Shown here: piece after piece, positions 1 to 9,520 of the stretch
Position numbering within the stretch: position 1 is the first letter of the stretch
How the letters are laid out: each line of letters begins with the position of its first letter
DNA from: Coemansia sp. RSA 922
Taxonomy: Eukaryota; Kickxellomycota; Kickxellomycetes; Kickxellales; Kickxellaceae
Assembly: GCA_027577415.1 (NCBI GenBank)
Contig: JANBQS010000049.1
Location: 1 to 45,498 of the forward strand
Reading direction: 5' to 3'
Length of the DNA: 45,498 bases
The notes under the pieces: model-generated
Database searches by the model: none
Seen by the model: the letters and a program-made list of their open reading frames with translations, nothing else
Told to the model about the DNA's origin: nothing
Translations under genes and position numbers: made by a program

Positions 1-744
1 AAGAGTTTATTGTTGTTTACAAAATAGAACTCTTTATCTTCTCTTTATATTTATCGGAATACATTTTAGTATCACAACTTCTGTCAATGGCAAATGGGCA
101 TGTTTGCCTCTTCATAGGCAGCCCACCCCTCTCTAGCGAATTATCTCAAGTAGCATATTGCTAACCAATCCTACTTCATGCTCTAATATAGGACATAATC
201 GTTCTTGCTACAGTTATAGCTTTCAGAGCTGCACTACTAGTTCATAGGGAGAAAACATACAAAGAAAAAAATTCCCTTTGAATGTGACAAAAAGCCCATG
301 GCTTTGCTTCTTTGCTAATTGTAAAAAGAAATAGAGAGGATGTCATAATTGCATCACATGAGCTATTGCCCTCCCATCCCCAATTTATTAGGCTAAAAAA
401 TTGGGAGGCATTGAATTATTCATGTCACAGTGCTCTTTGTCAAAAGGAGATCACCTGGAAAAAATAAATTGCTGTTGATTGAGGGCAGAGGCAAAAAGGA
501 CGAAGATTTAGCTATTCTGATTGGCTGTCTCTACATCATCCCCACTTTTTGTGACAAATGTGTTCATGCAATTAAAATCCCATGACATCGTGTTCTTTGA
601 GGTAAAGAGAACCAGCTGACAAATAACGTAGTGGCAATGAAAGAGCATTGACTGGATTCTAGCCATGTCATCCCCATTTTTTTTTTGCATTCTTGTTCAG
701 AACTGAGCCCAAAAGTGGTGTAGGGAACAATGGTTAGTAAGGGG
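1..744. other. AT-rich region without a supported gene
   Basis: No convincing coding region is seen on either strand. The only open frame over 60 codons (508-690, minus) has no family character. The stretch contains an imperfect inverted repeat: the arm at 367-386 is complementary to 398-410 apart from a few extra bases. There are several poly-A and poly-T tracts. It probably holds the upstream regulatory region of the small gene at 871 and the edge of a neighbouring gene outside the window. Confidence 0.5.
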
Positions 745-752
745 TATAAAAG
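745..752 (+). promoter_or_regulatory. TATA box of the small gene at 871
   Basis: The sequence TATAAAAG lies 119 bp before the ATG at 871. It is followed by a pyrimidine-rich stretch (about 770-800) of the kind where fungal transcripts start. This is the clearest TATA box in the left part of the window and is the main support for the short ORF downstream being a real gene. Confidence 0.55.
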
Positions 753-870
753 CTAGACCCAATTCACATTCCTCCTCCTATTTTTTTTCCTCAGTTCTTC
801 ATAAACATCTCATAAATATTTTCTTGTTTACAGCAACTACTATCATACTACCAGAATACAACAGGTCAAT

Positions 871-1236
871 ATGAATATTTTGGATACTATAGCTAACCAC
901 CCTAATCTTGCTAGTAATGGGCTTATGTTTGCAAGTGCAAGTCATGATGCTGGAATTGCAGCTAGTAAGGCCATTGCTAACATTTTCGAAACTAAAGGTT
1001 TCTATTGCCCAACACTGACAATAGTAAATGGGACTAAGTTTGCACCAGGTAGAATTAACTCAAATACGTGTGCAACTACAGTTATTGCAATTCGGCTTCA
1101 TGGCAAGAAACCAGTATTTAAAGCTAATGATGACCACTTGGAGATATTAAAGTGGGCCAAGAAGAAAGAAGATGGGGAGTTTACATTAATATGGCCCGAA
1201 TCTCAAGAAGAGGTAAATCAGATCCTAGGACTATAA
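871..1236 (+). CDS. Small orphan protein (121 aa)
   Basis: I do not recognise this protein. It is 121 aa, with no signal peptide and no membrane segment. The C-terminal third is charged and ends in a Trp-Pro-Glu stretch. It has an AT-rich coding sequence, unlike the GC-rich gene that follows at 1632. Support for a real gene comes from the TATA box 119 bp upstream, a pyrimidine-rich leader and an ATG in good A-rich context (CAATATG). The reading frame is complete, with a TAA stop. The low GC could mean a recently acquired or fast-evolving gene, or coding capacity of a degraded mobile element; neither can be decided here. Confidence 0.5.
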   Translation: MNILDTIANHPNLASNGLMFASASHDAGIAASKAIANIFETKGFYCPTLTIVNGTKFAPGRINSNTCATTVIAIRLHGKKPVFKANDDHLEILKWAKKKEDGEFTLIWPESQEEVNQILGL

Positions 1237-1435
1237 TTCGGGTTTATTATAATATTCAACGCAGTATTATTTACGTTATAGACATTTATAGTTGTCAATT
1301 ATTATATTTATTGTCTTTACATTTTATGATACTTGGTAGTTAGGAGTTGTCCTCTCTTTAATATATTTTGTAAAGCCAATCACAATAGTGAAAAACATAT
1401 TGGGTAAAATTCGAAAGTTATGGCAAAAAGGTGTG

Positions 1436-1475
1436 TCGGCTCGTTTAAGCCGATGAGCTGACGAGCCGATGAGCT
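1436..1475. repeat. 9-bp inverted and 11-bp direct repeats in intergenic 1237-1631
   Basis: TCGGCTCGT at 1436-1444 is perfectly complementary to ACGAGCCGA at 1461-1469. The 11-mer GCCGATGAGCT occurs at 1449-1459 and again at 1465-1475, 16 bp apart. This GC-rich patch stands out in the otherwise AT-rich 395-bp gap between the small gene and the Rsc7-like gene, about 160-195 bp upstream of the latter's ATG. It could be a paired transcription-factor site or a hairpin. The rest of the gap holds only poly-A/T runs and a pyrimidine-rich leader at about 1555-1600. Confidence 0.45.
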
Positions 1476-1631
1476 CTATTGTCAAAAAAAAAAAAGTTGG
1501 CAAACGCGTACACGAGTAATTTCAATGGTTCTTGTCTCTCTTCATAATTCTATCAAGCAATCGCCCTCTCTCTTTTCTTTGAATCTCTGTTTTTTTTAAA
1601 GTATTCTCATCTGAATCAATTTTCACAACTA

Positions 1632-3725
1632 ATGCCAACAATGAGGCGCAGCGCTCGGGGCAAATCCGGAGCGCAAGACGATAATAACGATTCACAGTCG
1701 ACGCCTACGCGAGGCAGCCGGCAGGTAGCAGAAGCGGCAGAAATTGCCGTAGCAGACTGGTCTGCATCTCCATCGCCATTGTCGTCATTGTCTACGCCAG
1801 CGAGCTCGGCAGCTCACGCGCGTCGTACTTCGCATCGAATGACACGCGATGGGCGGTCAGCACTGGCGGAGACCAATATGGGCGATGACGATAGTGGCAG
1901 CGGCAGCGAGGGCAACGACTCTGTTGAGGAGCTGTTGTCAAAGGCGTCGGAGGTTATTCGGGACGAGGTGTACCCCGCGCAGTTCGACGAAGAAGAGGAC
2001 GACGACGAGGAGGCTGAGACGCGCGAGGCCAAGCGCCAGCGCAGCAGCTCGCCGACCAAAGACGACGCCAATGCCGAGGGGCGCCAGAGAGGCGGCAGTG
2101 CCAAGGCGGGCGGCGGCGGCGGCAGGGGCGGATGGTGGCCGGGCAAGCGTGGGCGGCCGCCAAAGTCAGCGGCCGGGCTCCAGCGGCAGCACAAGCGGCA
2201 GCTGGGGGAGGGCGAGGCCGGCGACGCGCTGGACGACGGCAGCGACGTTGCTGCTGACGACGACGACGAGCTGGACGATGACGTCGACAAGACCGACGAG
2301 GCGGGCGAGGCAAAGATTAGCCCGTACGGCGAGCTGCTGGGCGGGCGCGAGTACATCTGCCCGGTCTTCCGGTCGCCCCTGCGCGGCAGCGGGCAGCGGC
2401 TGTTTGTGCTGTCGATGGACTGCTGCCGCTTCACCGGCGCACGTGACTCGTACATGCTGTTCAAGCAGCACCCGCGCATGCGGCGCGTCGAGACCACGCA
2501 GCAGGAGCGCGACCTGCTGGCCGAGCGCGCGATGATCCCAAAAGTGACGCGGTTCCGCTCCATTGCCATGATCACCGCGCGCGCGGCGTACCGCGAGTTT
2601 GGCGCGATGCTGGTCAAGGACGGCCGCTACATCACCGACGACTACTGGGAGGCCGAGAAGCGCGACGAGGCAAAGTACCCCGAGGGGACGCCCGTCGCCA
2701 ACATGAGCGTCTACCACAAAGTGCAGGCCGCCCATGCCGCGGGAATGGCGCCCGGGTCGACGCGCCAGGCGCGGCGCATTACGCCCCTGCGCTCGCCCAC
2801 CGCCGGCCCGTCAGACCAGCCGCCGCCGCACATGGCGCTGCCGCCGCTGCAGCACAGCCCCGCCGTCAGCAGCTGGGTTCAGCTCGAGGCTCAGCAGGCC
2901 CAGCAGCACCAGCAGCAGCACCAGCGGCTGTCGGCCATGCCGCCCAATCAGCAGCCGCGCCATGCCGGGCGCACGATGGCCAGCGCGCTTATGCTGGCAC
3001 CACAGCTGATGCCACTGGGCGAGGCAGAGGGCGACTCTTCGTACGCTGCTAACGCCGGGGCTGGGCAGTCGTCAGCAGCCAAGCCGGTCTTCAAGCGCAT
3101 GCGTGCGGCTGAAATTGCCGAGGCGGCGTTCGACTCGGCTGCCTCTGCGCACAGGGCGCACTTCGACGACAGCGGCTTTGTTGACGGCGCCCCATTGGCC
3201 CACAGCCTGGCCGTCTCTTGGGCCCGAGCGCCGTCGCTAGCCAACCGCCTCAAGCAGCAGCACGCTGACGACGTTGACGCGTTTGGGCCCATGGCGTTCG
3301 CGTCGGGTCGCGTCGCGCGCGAGTTCAACGCGTCGGTGCGCATGTGGCGCGACGACAACGGATGCACCTGGGTTGATCCGCATACGGGCATTCGCCAGGT
3401 GCCTGCGTCGCTGCAGCCCACCTGTGCCTATGCTCAGCGTGTTGCGTCTACGGGCGCCGGCGTTGACACGAGTGTTGCAATTGCCGACTCGGCGGCGGCT
3501 GAGATGCCCGAGCCGGCGGCCGAGTCGTACCCAATTGCGGTGCTTCCTGGCCAGTACCAGGCATCGTTCCCTGTGCATCGAACGCGATTCGGCCAGAGCT
3601 ACCAGAATGCCGTGACTTCGTACTCGTACCACTGGATGCGCCAACTGGCGAATCTACAGCAGCAGCTGAAAATGGGCCAGCAACAGCAGCTTATGATGAT
3701 GCAGAATAATGCTCGCAGACGCTAA
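1632..3725 (+). CDS. RSC7: Rsc7/Swp82-type subunit of SWI/SNF-RSC chromatin remodelling complex
   Basis: This is a 697-aa single-exon protein. The family domain (chromatin-remodelling-complex Rsc7/Swp82 subunit) lies at about residues 228-365. It starts at the segment GREYICPVFRSPLRGSG and includes the FKQHPRMRRVETTQQERDLL stretch and the GRYITDDYWE segment typical of the family. Upstream are acidic tracts (about 118-130 and 205-220) and, at 171-178, GKRGRPPK, a textbook AT-hook core that could add minor-groove DNA binding. The C-terminal part is low-complexity and Gln-rich. The inferred role is a nuclear accessory subunit of an RSC- or SWI/SNF-like remodeller; which of the two paralog types it is cannot be told from the sequence alone. 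The ATG at 1632 is followed by another in-frame ATG at 1641. The gene is convergent with its neighbour, whose stop lies 34 bp away. Confidence 0.85.
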   Translation: MPTMRRSARGKSGAQDDNNDSQSTPTRGSRQVAEAAEIAVADWSASPSPLSSLSTPASSAAHARRTSHRMTRDGRSALAETNMGDDDSGSGSEGNDSVEELLSKASEVIRDEVYPAQFDEEEDDDEEAETREAKRQRSSSPTKDDANAEGRQRGGSAKAGGGGGRGGWWPGKRGRPPKSAAGLQRQHKRQLGEGEAGDALDDGSDVAADDDDELDDDVDKTDEAGEAKISPYGELLGGREYICPVFRSPLRGSGQRLFVLSMDCCRFTGARDSYMLFKQHPRMRRVETTQQERDLLAERAMIPKVTRFRSIAMITARAAYREFGAMLVKDGRYITDDYWEAEKRDEAKYPEGTPVANMSVYHKVQAAHAAGMAPGSTRQARRITPLRSPTAGPSDQPPPHMALPPLQHSPAVSSWVQLEAQQAQQHQQQHQRLSAMPPNQQPRHAGRTMASALMLAPQLMPLGEAEGDSSYAANAGAGQSSAAKPVFKRMRAAEIAEAAFDSAASAHRAHFDDSGFVDGAPLAHSLAVSWARAPSLANRLKQQHADDVDAFGPMAFASGRVAREFNASVRMWRDDNGCTWVDPHTGIRQVPASLQPTCAYAQRVASTGAGVDTSVAIADSAAAEMPEPAAESYPIAVLPGQYQASFPVHRTRFGQSYQNAVTSYSYHWMRQLANLQQQLKMGQQQQLMMMQNNARRR

Positions 3726-3759
3726 AAAGAAATAATCCAATTAATAATAATAATATTTA

Positions 3760-5101
3760 TTACATGTTTAGTAGTCGCCATAGCCATCCACTGTGTTTCT
3801 TTCCGCCTCTCGTATACTCTGGATTAGTCTTGGCCGAGAGTCGCGCCATGCGTACTTGCCCATGGAACGAGTGCAATAGTCCGCCTGAAGCCCGCCCTAC
3901 TATATGCCCCGCGCCCTGAGCTGCATTGTCGTCGATAGCTGCTGATGCTACTGACTGCTGGACATAGCGGATTGCATGCTCGTTGTTGCTCGTACTGGCC
4001 GTAGCCACAGCGCGCTGCCTACTGTCCTCGATTGCCGCCGCCACAGCCTGCTCATCGCCTAAAAGCAAGGGTAATGAGGGCATTGACTGCGTAAATGTGC
4101 GCGCTAATCCACCACCCGCCAGACTAGCTGAACACTGCCGACGGTGTAATGTGCTGGATACTGAATCTACATTGGTACTGGACCTGACCATCGCAGTGCC
4201 TGGTGACAATTGGCTGGGCTGGCGCGAAAGCAAAGTTGGTGGTGGCGAATTGCCAAAGACTGCGGCGACTGCTGCTGCTGCTACTCTTGTCGTTTGTGCA
4301 CGACCATACTCTGTCTGCTGTGCTATTTCCCAGTAGGGCGGCGGACTAGAAATAGTCTGGAATTCATCTTCTTCTCGAATAGAAGGACTGATTACCGAAC
4401 TGTTGTGCAAAGACGGCGGTGGTGGCTCGTAGATTGGCAGTGCGGAATCGACCGATTCCCTTGATGTGTTGTGTCGACGCGGTGCTGCATACGGCGATAC
4501 TTGCAATATACTCCTTGGTACTATGGCCACAGTACTGGTTAGCAATGGTTCGCTAACAACATAGGCTAATCGACCTCTATGTATACTGAGCCACTGCCAG
4601 ACGCTATGAAGATTAGTACCAGACCGACACAACAGACCGGTTATCGGCGGTGGGCACGGTCCTCTTTTAGCTGAATAACCGTGCGACTGCATAATCCTAT
4701 TAGTACTTTCGTCTTCAATAGTAGCAGCGCGAAAAGTAACCATAGCGTAGTTTCGTTCTAGTGACTCGTATGCCTCTACTACTATGTTTCCTGTCAATCT
4801 ACCGGTACTAGTTCGTACGTAATTGAGAATTACGTAAGAGTGTGTGCTCATCCATGTGTATACGTCGGATAATCTGGCTCCCGTTCTTTTGACTAGTATA
4901 GCGTAACTGCGTTGTCCGTCTACTTCGATCTTGTTCGGGTAATGCCATTCTAGTAGTAAAGGTGGTTTACGTTTGAATACGAGTCGCTCGGTATAATAGT
5001 TATCTATAAAAAGGTTATTAGTTGTTGTTGCTGGTTATTATATTGTTGTTGTGGACTCTCTTCGTACCTGGAAGTAGACCGCGTGTTATGTCTTCAAACA
5101 T
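3760..5101 (-). CDS. Hypothetical PPPY-motif protein, two exons (425 aa)
   Basis: The open frame on the minus strand runs upstream of its first ATG (4851) without a stop as far as 5030. A good intron (5004-5067) joins it in frame to a short first exon, 5068-5101, that begins MFEDITRGLLP. The model is complement(join(3760..5003,5068..5101)), 425 aa. I do not recognise the N-terminal domain (about residues 12-185), which alternates basic and aromatic beta-like segments. The C-terminal half is low-complexity (Ser/Ala/Pro). It carries LPIY at about 200-203 and PPPY at about 232-235, the type of motif bound by WW domains of Rsp5/Nedd4 ubiquitin ligases. An arrestin-like trafficking adaptor is one possibility, but no arrestin fold is demonstrable by eye. 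An AATAAA overlaps the stop region. It is divergent from the phosphoglycerate mutase gene. Confidence 0.7.
5004..5067 (-). other. 64-nt intron in the PPPY-motif gene
   Basis: On the minus strand the donor is G|GTACGA and the acceptor is TTTTTATAG. A CTAATAAC branch-point-like sequence lies about 20 nt before the acceptor. Removal restores one frame: the last G of exon 1 and the AT of exon 2 form an Asp codon. Without splicing, exon 2 meets a TAA inside the intron. Confidence 0.7.
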
Positions 5102-5955
5102 TATCACAATAAAGGAGCGGGAAAAAAAGGGAGGGGTAGTGTGTTCCAAGGGAAAAAGTAGAAAAAAGGGAGGTGTGTGCGCGTGTGAAGACTGTGGAGC
5201 AATATAGAGAGGTAGTATATTCGGTGAGCGTGGGCAAAAAAACAAACAGAAGAGGAAGATAAAAAATACAAGAATATACTACAAAAACAAAAAAAGGTAG
5301 AGAAAAAGAAAAAGGGTTAGAGCTTTCAAAAAAACCATTCAGAGAAGAAAAGGCGAGCTGTAGTGGAACACAGAAAAAAAGAGGGAGGAGTTTTATTTCC
5401 TTTCCCCCTCACTTGACTTTATACCGCCTTGTCGGCTGAGAGTGAATGAAATAAAGAAAAGATTGGAGCAGATGACCTCACACATATCTCGGCTTCTTGC
5501 CAAGAAAAAAAAAAGATCTACACTGTATTAGACAAGAAATCACTCGTATGTTCATCATGTCTAAAAATGTGATGGAAATACAATGTCTTCTACCGTGTAA
5601 CATCACAATTTTTTTAAGTATGCGCAGCAGACTACATCATCAAAAATGCACGACGATGGGACATTCTATGCATATGTTGTCAAATGATATTCTAGAACTG
5701 TTTATCATATGGTCAAAAAAAAAAAATAGGGGTCGGCCAATTTTATTTTTTTTCTTTCCATCTTATTTTTTTTCCAGAGTGAACCGCGAGCTGTGAACCG
5801 CGAACTGCTTACAACAAAAAAACACCACCCCCTACTCCTCGATTAAGATTGTCCACAATCTGGACCCCCATCAGCTTATCGTACCACCTTTTGTTCTCTT
5901 TTTTTTACTTTTATTATTACAATTCTTGTTTCAATTTAGTATTCCTACTTTCAAA
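5102..5955. promoter_or_regulatory. Bidirectional promoter region (PPPY gene / phosphoglycerate mutase)
   Basis: This is an 854-bp gap between divergent genes, rich in poly-A/poly-T and purine tracts. Distinct sites stand out near the mutase gene. The 11-mer GTGAACCGCGA occurs twice, at 5779-5789 and 5793-5803, in tandem with a 14-bp period. A perfect palindrome, AGATTGT-CC-ACAATCT, lies at 5846-5861, 95 bp before the ATG. A T-rich leader runs from about 5885 to 5955. The 99-codon open frame at 5497-5796 is judged spurious. Confidence 0.5.
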
Positions 5956-7569
5956 ATGGCTGTTGGAAAGGCTTGTCTTATTGTTATTGATGGCTGGGGT
6001 GTCAACGCCGACAAACATGTCGCTGGTGATGCTATCCGTGATGCACCCACTCCTGTTATGGATGAACTCGAGCAAAAGCAAGCCTACACTACGCTAGCTG
6101 CCCACGGTCGGGCTGTTGGTCTGCCTGCAGGTCTGATGGGCAACTCTGAGGTTGGCCACTTGAACATTGGCGCAGGACGTGTAGTCTACCAGGTAAGAAC
6201 ACCCAAAATATAAAACACTCCTCCATTTTTTTTCGCTAGTCAATATACACTAATACTTTTATATATTTAGGATATTGTGCGTATCGATGTTGCGCTGGAA
6301 GAGAAGCGGTTCGGACTGACCGAAAACATCAAGGGCGCTTTTGATGCGGCCAAGGCGGGTACAGGGCGTCTGCATATGTGCGGCCTGGTGTCTGACGGCG
6401 GCGTACACGCGCACATCAAGCACTTGGTCGGACTACTGGAGGCTGCCAAGGAGGCAGGCGTGCCCGAGACGTATGTGCACTTTTTTGCTGACGGACGTGA
6501 TACCAGCCCCCGCTCAGCGACTACGTACCTGACGGAGCTGCTGCAGGCGATGTCTGAGCTGGAGTACGGCAAAGTAGCGACCATTGTCGGACGGTACTAC
6601 GCCATGGACCGTGACAAGCGCTGGGAGCGCGTACAGATCGCGTTCGATGCCATGACACAAGGACGCGGCGAAAAGAGTACCGATCCCATACAGGCCATCG
6701 AGGCGCGCTATGCCAAGGACGAGACTGACGAGTTCCTGAAGCCCATTATTGTCGACAGCGAGGGAGTGGTGAGGGACAATGACTCGATGTTCTTCTTTGA
6801 CTTCCGCTCGGACCGTATGCGCGAAATCGCTCAGGCGTTTGGCATCAAGCCTACGCCCTTTGACTCTCGGGTACCTGCCAACTTACATATTGCCACTATG
6901 ACTCAGTACAAGGCCGATTTCCCATTCCCCGCCGCATTCCCGCCGCAAAAGATGACCGATGTGTTGGCTGAGTGGCTGGCCAAGAAAGATGTCGCGCAGG
7001 TGCATATTGCCGAGACTGAGAAATACGCACACGTTACTTTCTTCTTTAACGGCGGCACTGAAGCCCAATTTACTGGCGAAGACCGCGACCTGATTCAGTC
7101 GCCACGCGTTGCCACCTACGACCTGATGCCAGCCATGTCATCGGCAGCAGTAGCTGACAAGGTGGCTGAGGAAATTGCGACTGGCAAATACCCATTCGTT
7201 ATGTGCAACTTCGCACCGCCTGATATGGTCGGACACACTGGTATTTATGATGCGGCGGTAGAGGCTATTGCGGCGACTGACCGCGCTATTGGCGTTATCT
7301 ACGAGGCGTGTAAGCAAAATGGATATGCGCTTTTTGTTACTGCTGACCATGGTAACGCAGAGAAAATGGTCTCTGACGATGGACTCTCGCCACATACTGC
7401 TCATACTTGCTCGCGTGTGCCGTTCGCTATGGCGGTGCCCAAGGACTCTGATAAGGAGTTTGTGGCTGAGGATGAGAAACATGCTCTCTGCGATGTCGCT
7501 CCCACTGTGCTGTCATACATGGGCTTGGATGTTCCCGAGAATATGACTGGACACTCATTGCTAAAGTAG
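5956..7569 (+). CDS. gpmI: 2,3-bisphosphoglycerate-independent phosphoglycerate mutase (two exons)
   Basis: It interconverts 3- and 2-phosphoglycerate in glycolysis and gluconeogenesis in the cytosol, using a metal-dependent alkaline-phosphatase-type fold. The model join(5956..6192,6271..7569) encodes 511 aa, the normal length for the family. Visible landmarks are Asp12 in IDGWG, the nucleophile Ser64 in GNSEVGH, then [43 protein letters not shown] and HTAHTC, which supply the catalytic and metal-binding residues. The intron falls straight after the nucleophile segment, in phase 0. The first ATG of the main frame (5956, AAAATGG) gives the expected N terminus. This enzyme is unrelated to the cofactor-dependent mutase of budding yeast. 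An AATAAA follows the stop, and the F-box array begins about 65 bp beyond it. Confidence 0.95.
6193..6270 (+). other. 78-nt intron in the phosphoglycerate mutase gene
   Basis: The donor is CAG|GTAAGA and the acceptor ATATTTAG|GAT. An ACTAATAC branch-point-like sequence lies about 20 nt upstream of the acceptor. It is phase 0. Splicing joins GAGRVVYQ to DIVRID, which is continuous in this enzyme family. Confidence 0.9.
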
Positions 7570-7591
7570 GAAGATTGCTATCAAGGTTTTA

Positions 7592-7597
7592 AATAAA
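7592..7597 (+). terminator. Polyadenylation signal of the phosphoglycerate mutase gene
   Basis: AATAAA occurs 22 nt after the TAG stop. It lies about 40 bp before the first recognisable sequence of the F-box repeat unit. Confidence 0.5.
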
Positions 7598-7753
7598 GAA
7601 ATATACTCATGATCAGGATACAGCGTATGAGTGGAGATATGTCACTTTTATTCTTTTCTGTCTTTTTCACACACATGCTCTATTTTAATAACAATAGTGA
7701 ACAAATGCTTTGGAAGAGCTTATATTGATTGCCCATGTTTTGTACATTTTTTT

Positions 7754-7831
7754 CCTTTGGCGACAATAGGGACAAAGGATGCAAGCGACATGCACAGTTG
7801 ACACGCAATAAATGTCCAAGCATGGCATGCC
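7754..7831 (+). promoter_or_regulatory. Conserved upstream module, copy 1 (gap 7570-7894)
   Basis: This is a core of about 78 bp starting CCTTTGGCGACAATAGGGAC and ending near GGCATGCC, 64 bp before the ATG at 7895. The distal block (about 7636-7714, ending ACAATAGTGAACAAATGC) is truncated on its left side, where it meets mutase downstream DNA. The core contains a 10-codon upstream ORF starting at the ATG in AAAGGATGCAAGC. Between core and gene is a pyrimidine-rich leader. Confidence 0.7.
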
Positions 7832-7894
7832 TTTCTCCTCTCTATCTTTCTTCTTTACCTTCTTTTTTCCATTACTCACTTTGTTTTACTACCT

Positions 7895-9520
7895 ATGGCG
7901 CGTATCAACGACCTTTCTGATGAAGTCCTTGGACTGATTTTGTACTACGCGGCAGCTACTCCAGCAAACAGGCTATCCGAGTGGAAGGCCAAACTGCCTT
8001 TAGTAGCTGTCTGCCGCAGGTGGTCGAAACTAGCAGTTGCCACTGTGTTTTACGAAGTCTACGTTGAGTTCAACACCCCATATTCAATCACCCGCCCCTC
8101 TTGGACCTCCAATGCCGAGCTGGTTATCTCGCGCAGGTGCATATTGAAGTCCAGGCGTTTGACAATTAGTTTGGCTGATCGGATTAGTCCCGAGTGCCTA
8201 CGAACTATTGCCTTGGAGCTTCTCCAGCTGGATTGCGTCGACTGGCAACACATCAACGCTTTGACGATTGCCTGCCTCCCCACGGTGCATGAGTATTACC
8301 TACATGGAATCGAGCCTGAAGAGGCGAGCGACGAAGATATTGCGCGCACTATAAAGTACTTTGCGCAGAATTTGCGTAATGTTGTCGAGCTCAAGTTGGC
8401 TTATTCCGAGCCAGGATCGAGGGAAAATTACATTTTTGCCCTCTTTGCTACACTTTACGGCAGACAACTGCAGGTCCACAGAGGACGTTATGCTCCTCCA
8501 CTCGACTTTGTCGACTTTTCCAGAAACATTAGGGTACTGGAACTTACTCTGGACTCGACGGCGGCTCGTATACTTCCAAGTATCTGTGGCGAGACTCTCA
8601 GGGTGTTAAAGCTCCATCGTGTTCCTCTTAACTTTGCCTGGCACCATTTCCGCTATGACATATTTGACCGACAGATTGAATTCCAGCAGTTAACCATTCT
8701 CCATCTTTGGTTTAATAGCGGTGGCATGGGGCTTATAGAGAGCGAGATACAGGACAAGATAGCTTCCGGTGCACACAACTGCGACCAGCTTAGCTTTCCT
8801 GTGCTCAGGGAATTGGTTATTAATAATTGTACTCCTGACTGCGATCTTCTATACACCGATCTCCCCTTTCCTGCACTAGAGAAGGTACATCTTTCCGGAT
8901 CTATTGCCAGCATCCGCCACTGCAGTCGGTTGAAGCTTACTTGGGTCCGTGATTTGCGTGTTGATGTTGGCCCAGGCAACTTGGGTGATGGAACGGATTT
9001 CTACAGAGTAATTAACCATCTTTTCACCAACATTCGCATCGGTCGAGCAGCGCTTCTAAGTGTTATCAACGCCGAGTTTATTCTGGATCCAGAGCTGACG
9101 CGTTGGGTTAACCTTACGCACCTTTTTATCCAAAGGATCGGCTATACTGCAATTTGTAAGGCGATAGGTCGGTTGCCTAATCTCACAGAGTTGCTTATAA
9201 GGTATTTGGAATTCGGCGACATGAATATCGACAAGTTCTCCGCTGACTCATTGCTGTTTAATAGCGTGGATCCGATGCTAACTTGGGGGGCAAAACTGGC
9301 ACAAGTGTCTATATATGAGTTTTACATGGATTATCCTGTATCGGTTTGCATTGGCGGCATCCAGGCTCTTGTTCTGCACGCGGGTTCTCTCAAAAAATTA
9401 TTTGTGCCAATATCCAGGAGACAACTCGTAGCCGCGTTTATGGACGACTACAAGGACCGCTGCCCTCATTTGGCCAATATCCAACTGCTTGACGAATGGA
9501 CTACTTATTTCTACAAATAA
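7895..9520 (+). CDS. F-box/LRR-like protein, array copy 1 (541 aa)
   Basis: Residues 5-50 fit an F-box: a leading LSDEVLGLILYYA segment, then LPLVAVCRRWSKLA. In SCF ubiquitin ligases this motif binds Skp1. The rest shows irregular leucine-rich strands (LRVLKL, LTILHL, LRELVI, LTHLFI), the usual substrate-recognition part of F-box proteins. No enzyme motif is seen. It is the most divergent copy at the N terminus (LAVATVFYEVYVEF where others have LAQNLVFYRV or LAQDFVFYQV). Its ATGGCGCGTATC start is shared by copies 2-6. A substrate-adaptor role is inference from the fold type. Confidence 0.8.
   Translation: MARINDLSDEVLGLILYYAAATPANRLSEWKAKLPLVAVCRRWSKLAVATVFYEVYVEFNTPYSITRPSWTSNAELVISRRCILKSRRLTISLADRISPECLRTIALELLQLDCVDWQHINALTIACLPTVHEYYLHGIEPEEASDEDIARTIKYFAQNLRNVVELKLAYSEPGSRENYIFALFATLYGRQLQVHRGRYAPPLDFVDFSRNIRVLELTLDSTAARILPSICGETLRVLKLHRVPLNFAWHHFRYDIFDRQIEFQQLTILHLWFNSGGMGLIESEIQDKIASGAHNCDQLSFPVLRELVINNCTPDCDLLYTDLPFPALEKVHLSGSIASIRHCSRLKLTWVRDLRVDVGPGNLGDGTDFYRVINHLFTNIRIGRAALLSVINAEFILDPELTRWVNLTHLFIQRIGYTAICKAIGRLPNLTELLIRYLEFGDMNIDKFSADSLLFNSVDPMLTWGAKLAQVSIYEFYMDYPVSVCIGGIQALVLHAGSLKKLFVPISRRQLVAAFMDDYKDRCPHLANIQLLDEWTTYFYK

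Noticed and set aside
508..690. 60-codon minus-strand frame in the left AT-rich region
   Set aside because: No family character, Lys/Asn-rich ends from a poly-T tract, and no promoter signal.
1814..2617. 267-codon minus-strand frame and other frames over the Rsc7-like gene
   Set aside because: Ser/Pro/Arg-rich shadows of a GC-rich gene with acidic runs on the other strand.
5497..5796. 99-codon frame in the promoter region of phosphoglycerate mutase
   Set aside because: Low-complexity ends from poly-A/T tracts, no TATA or leader, and it overlaps the tandem promoter repeats.
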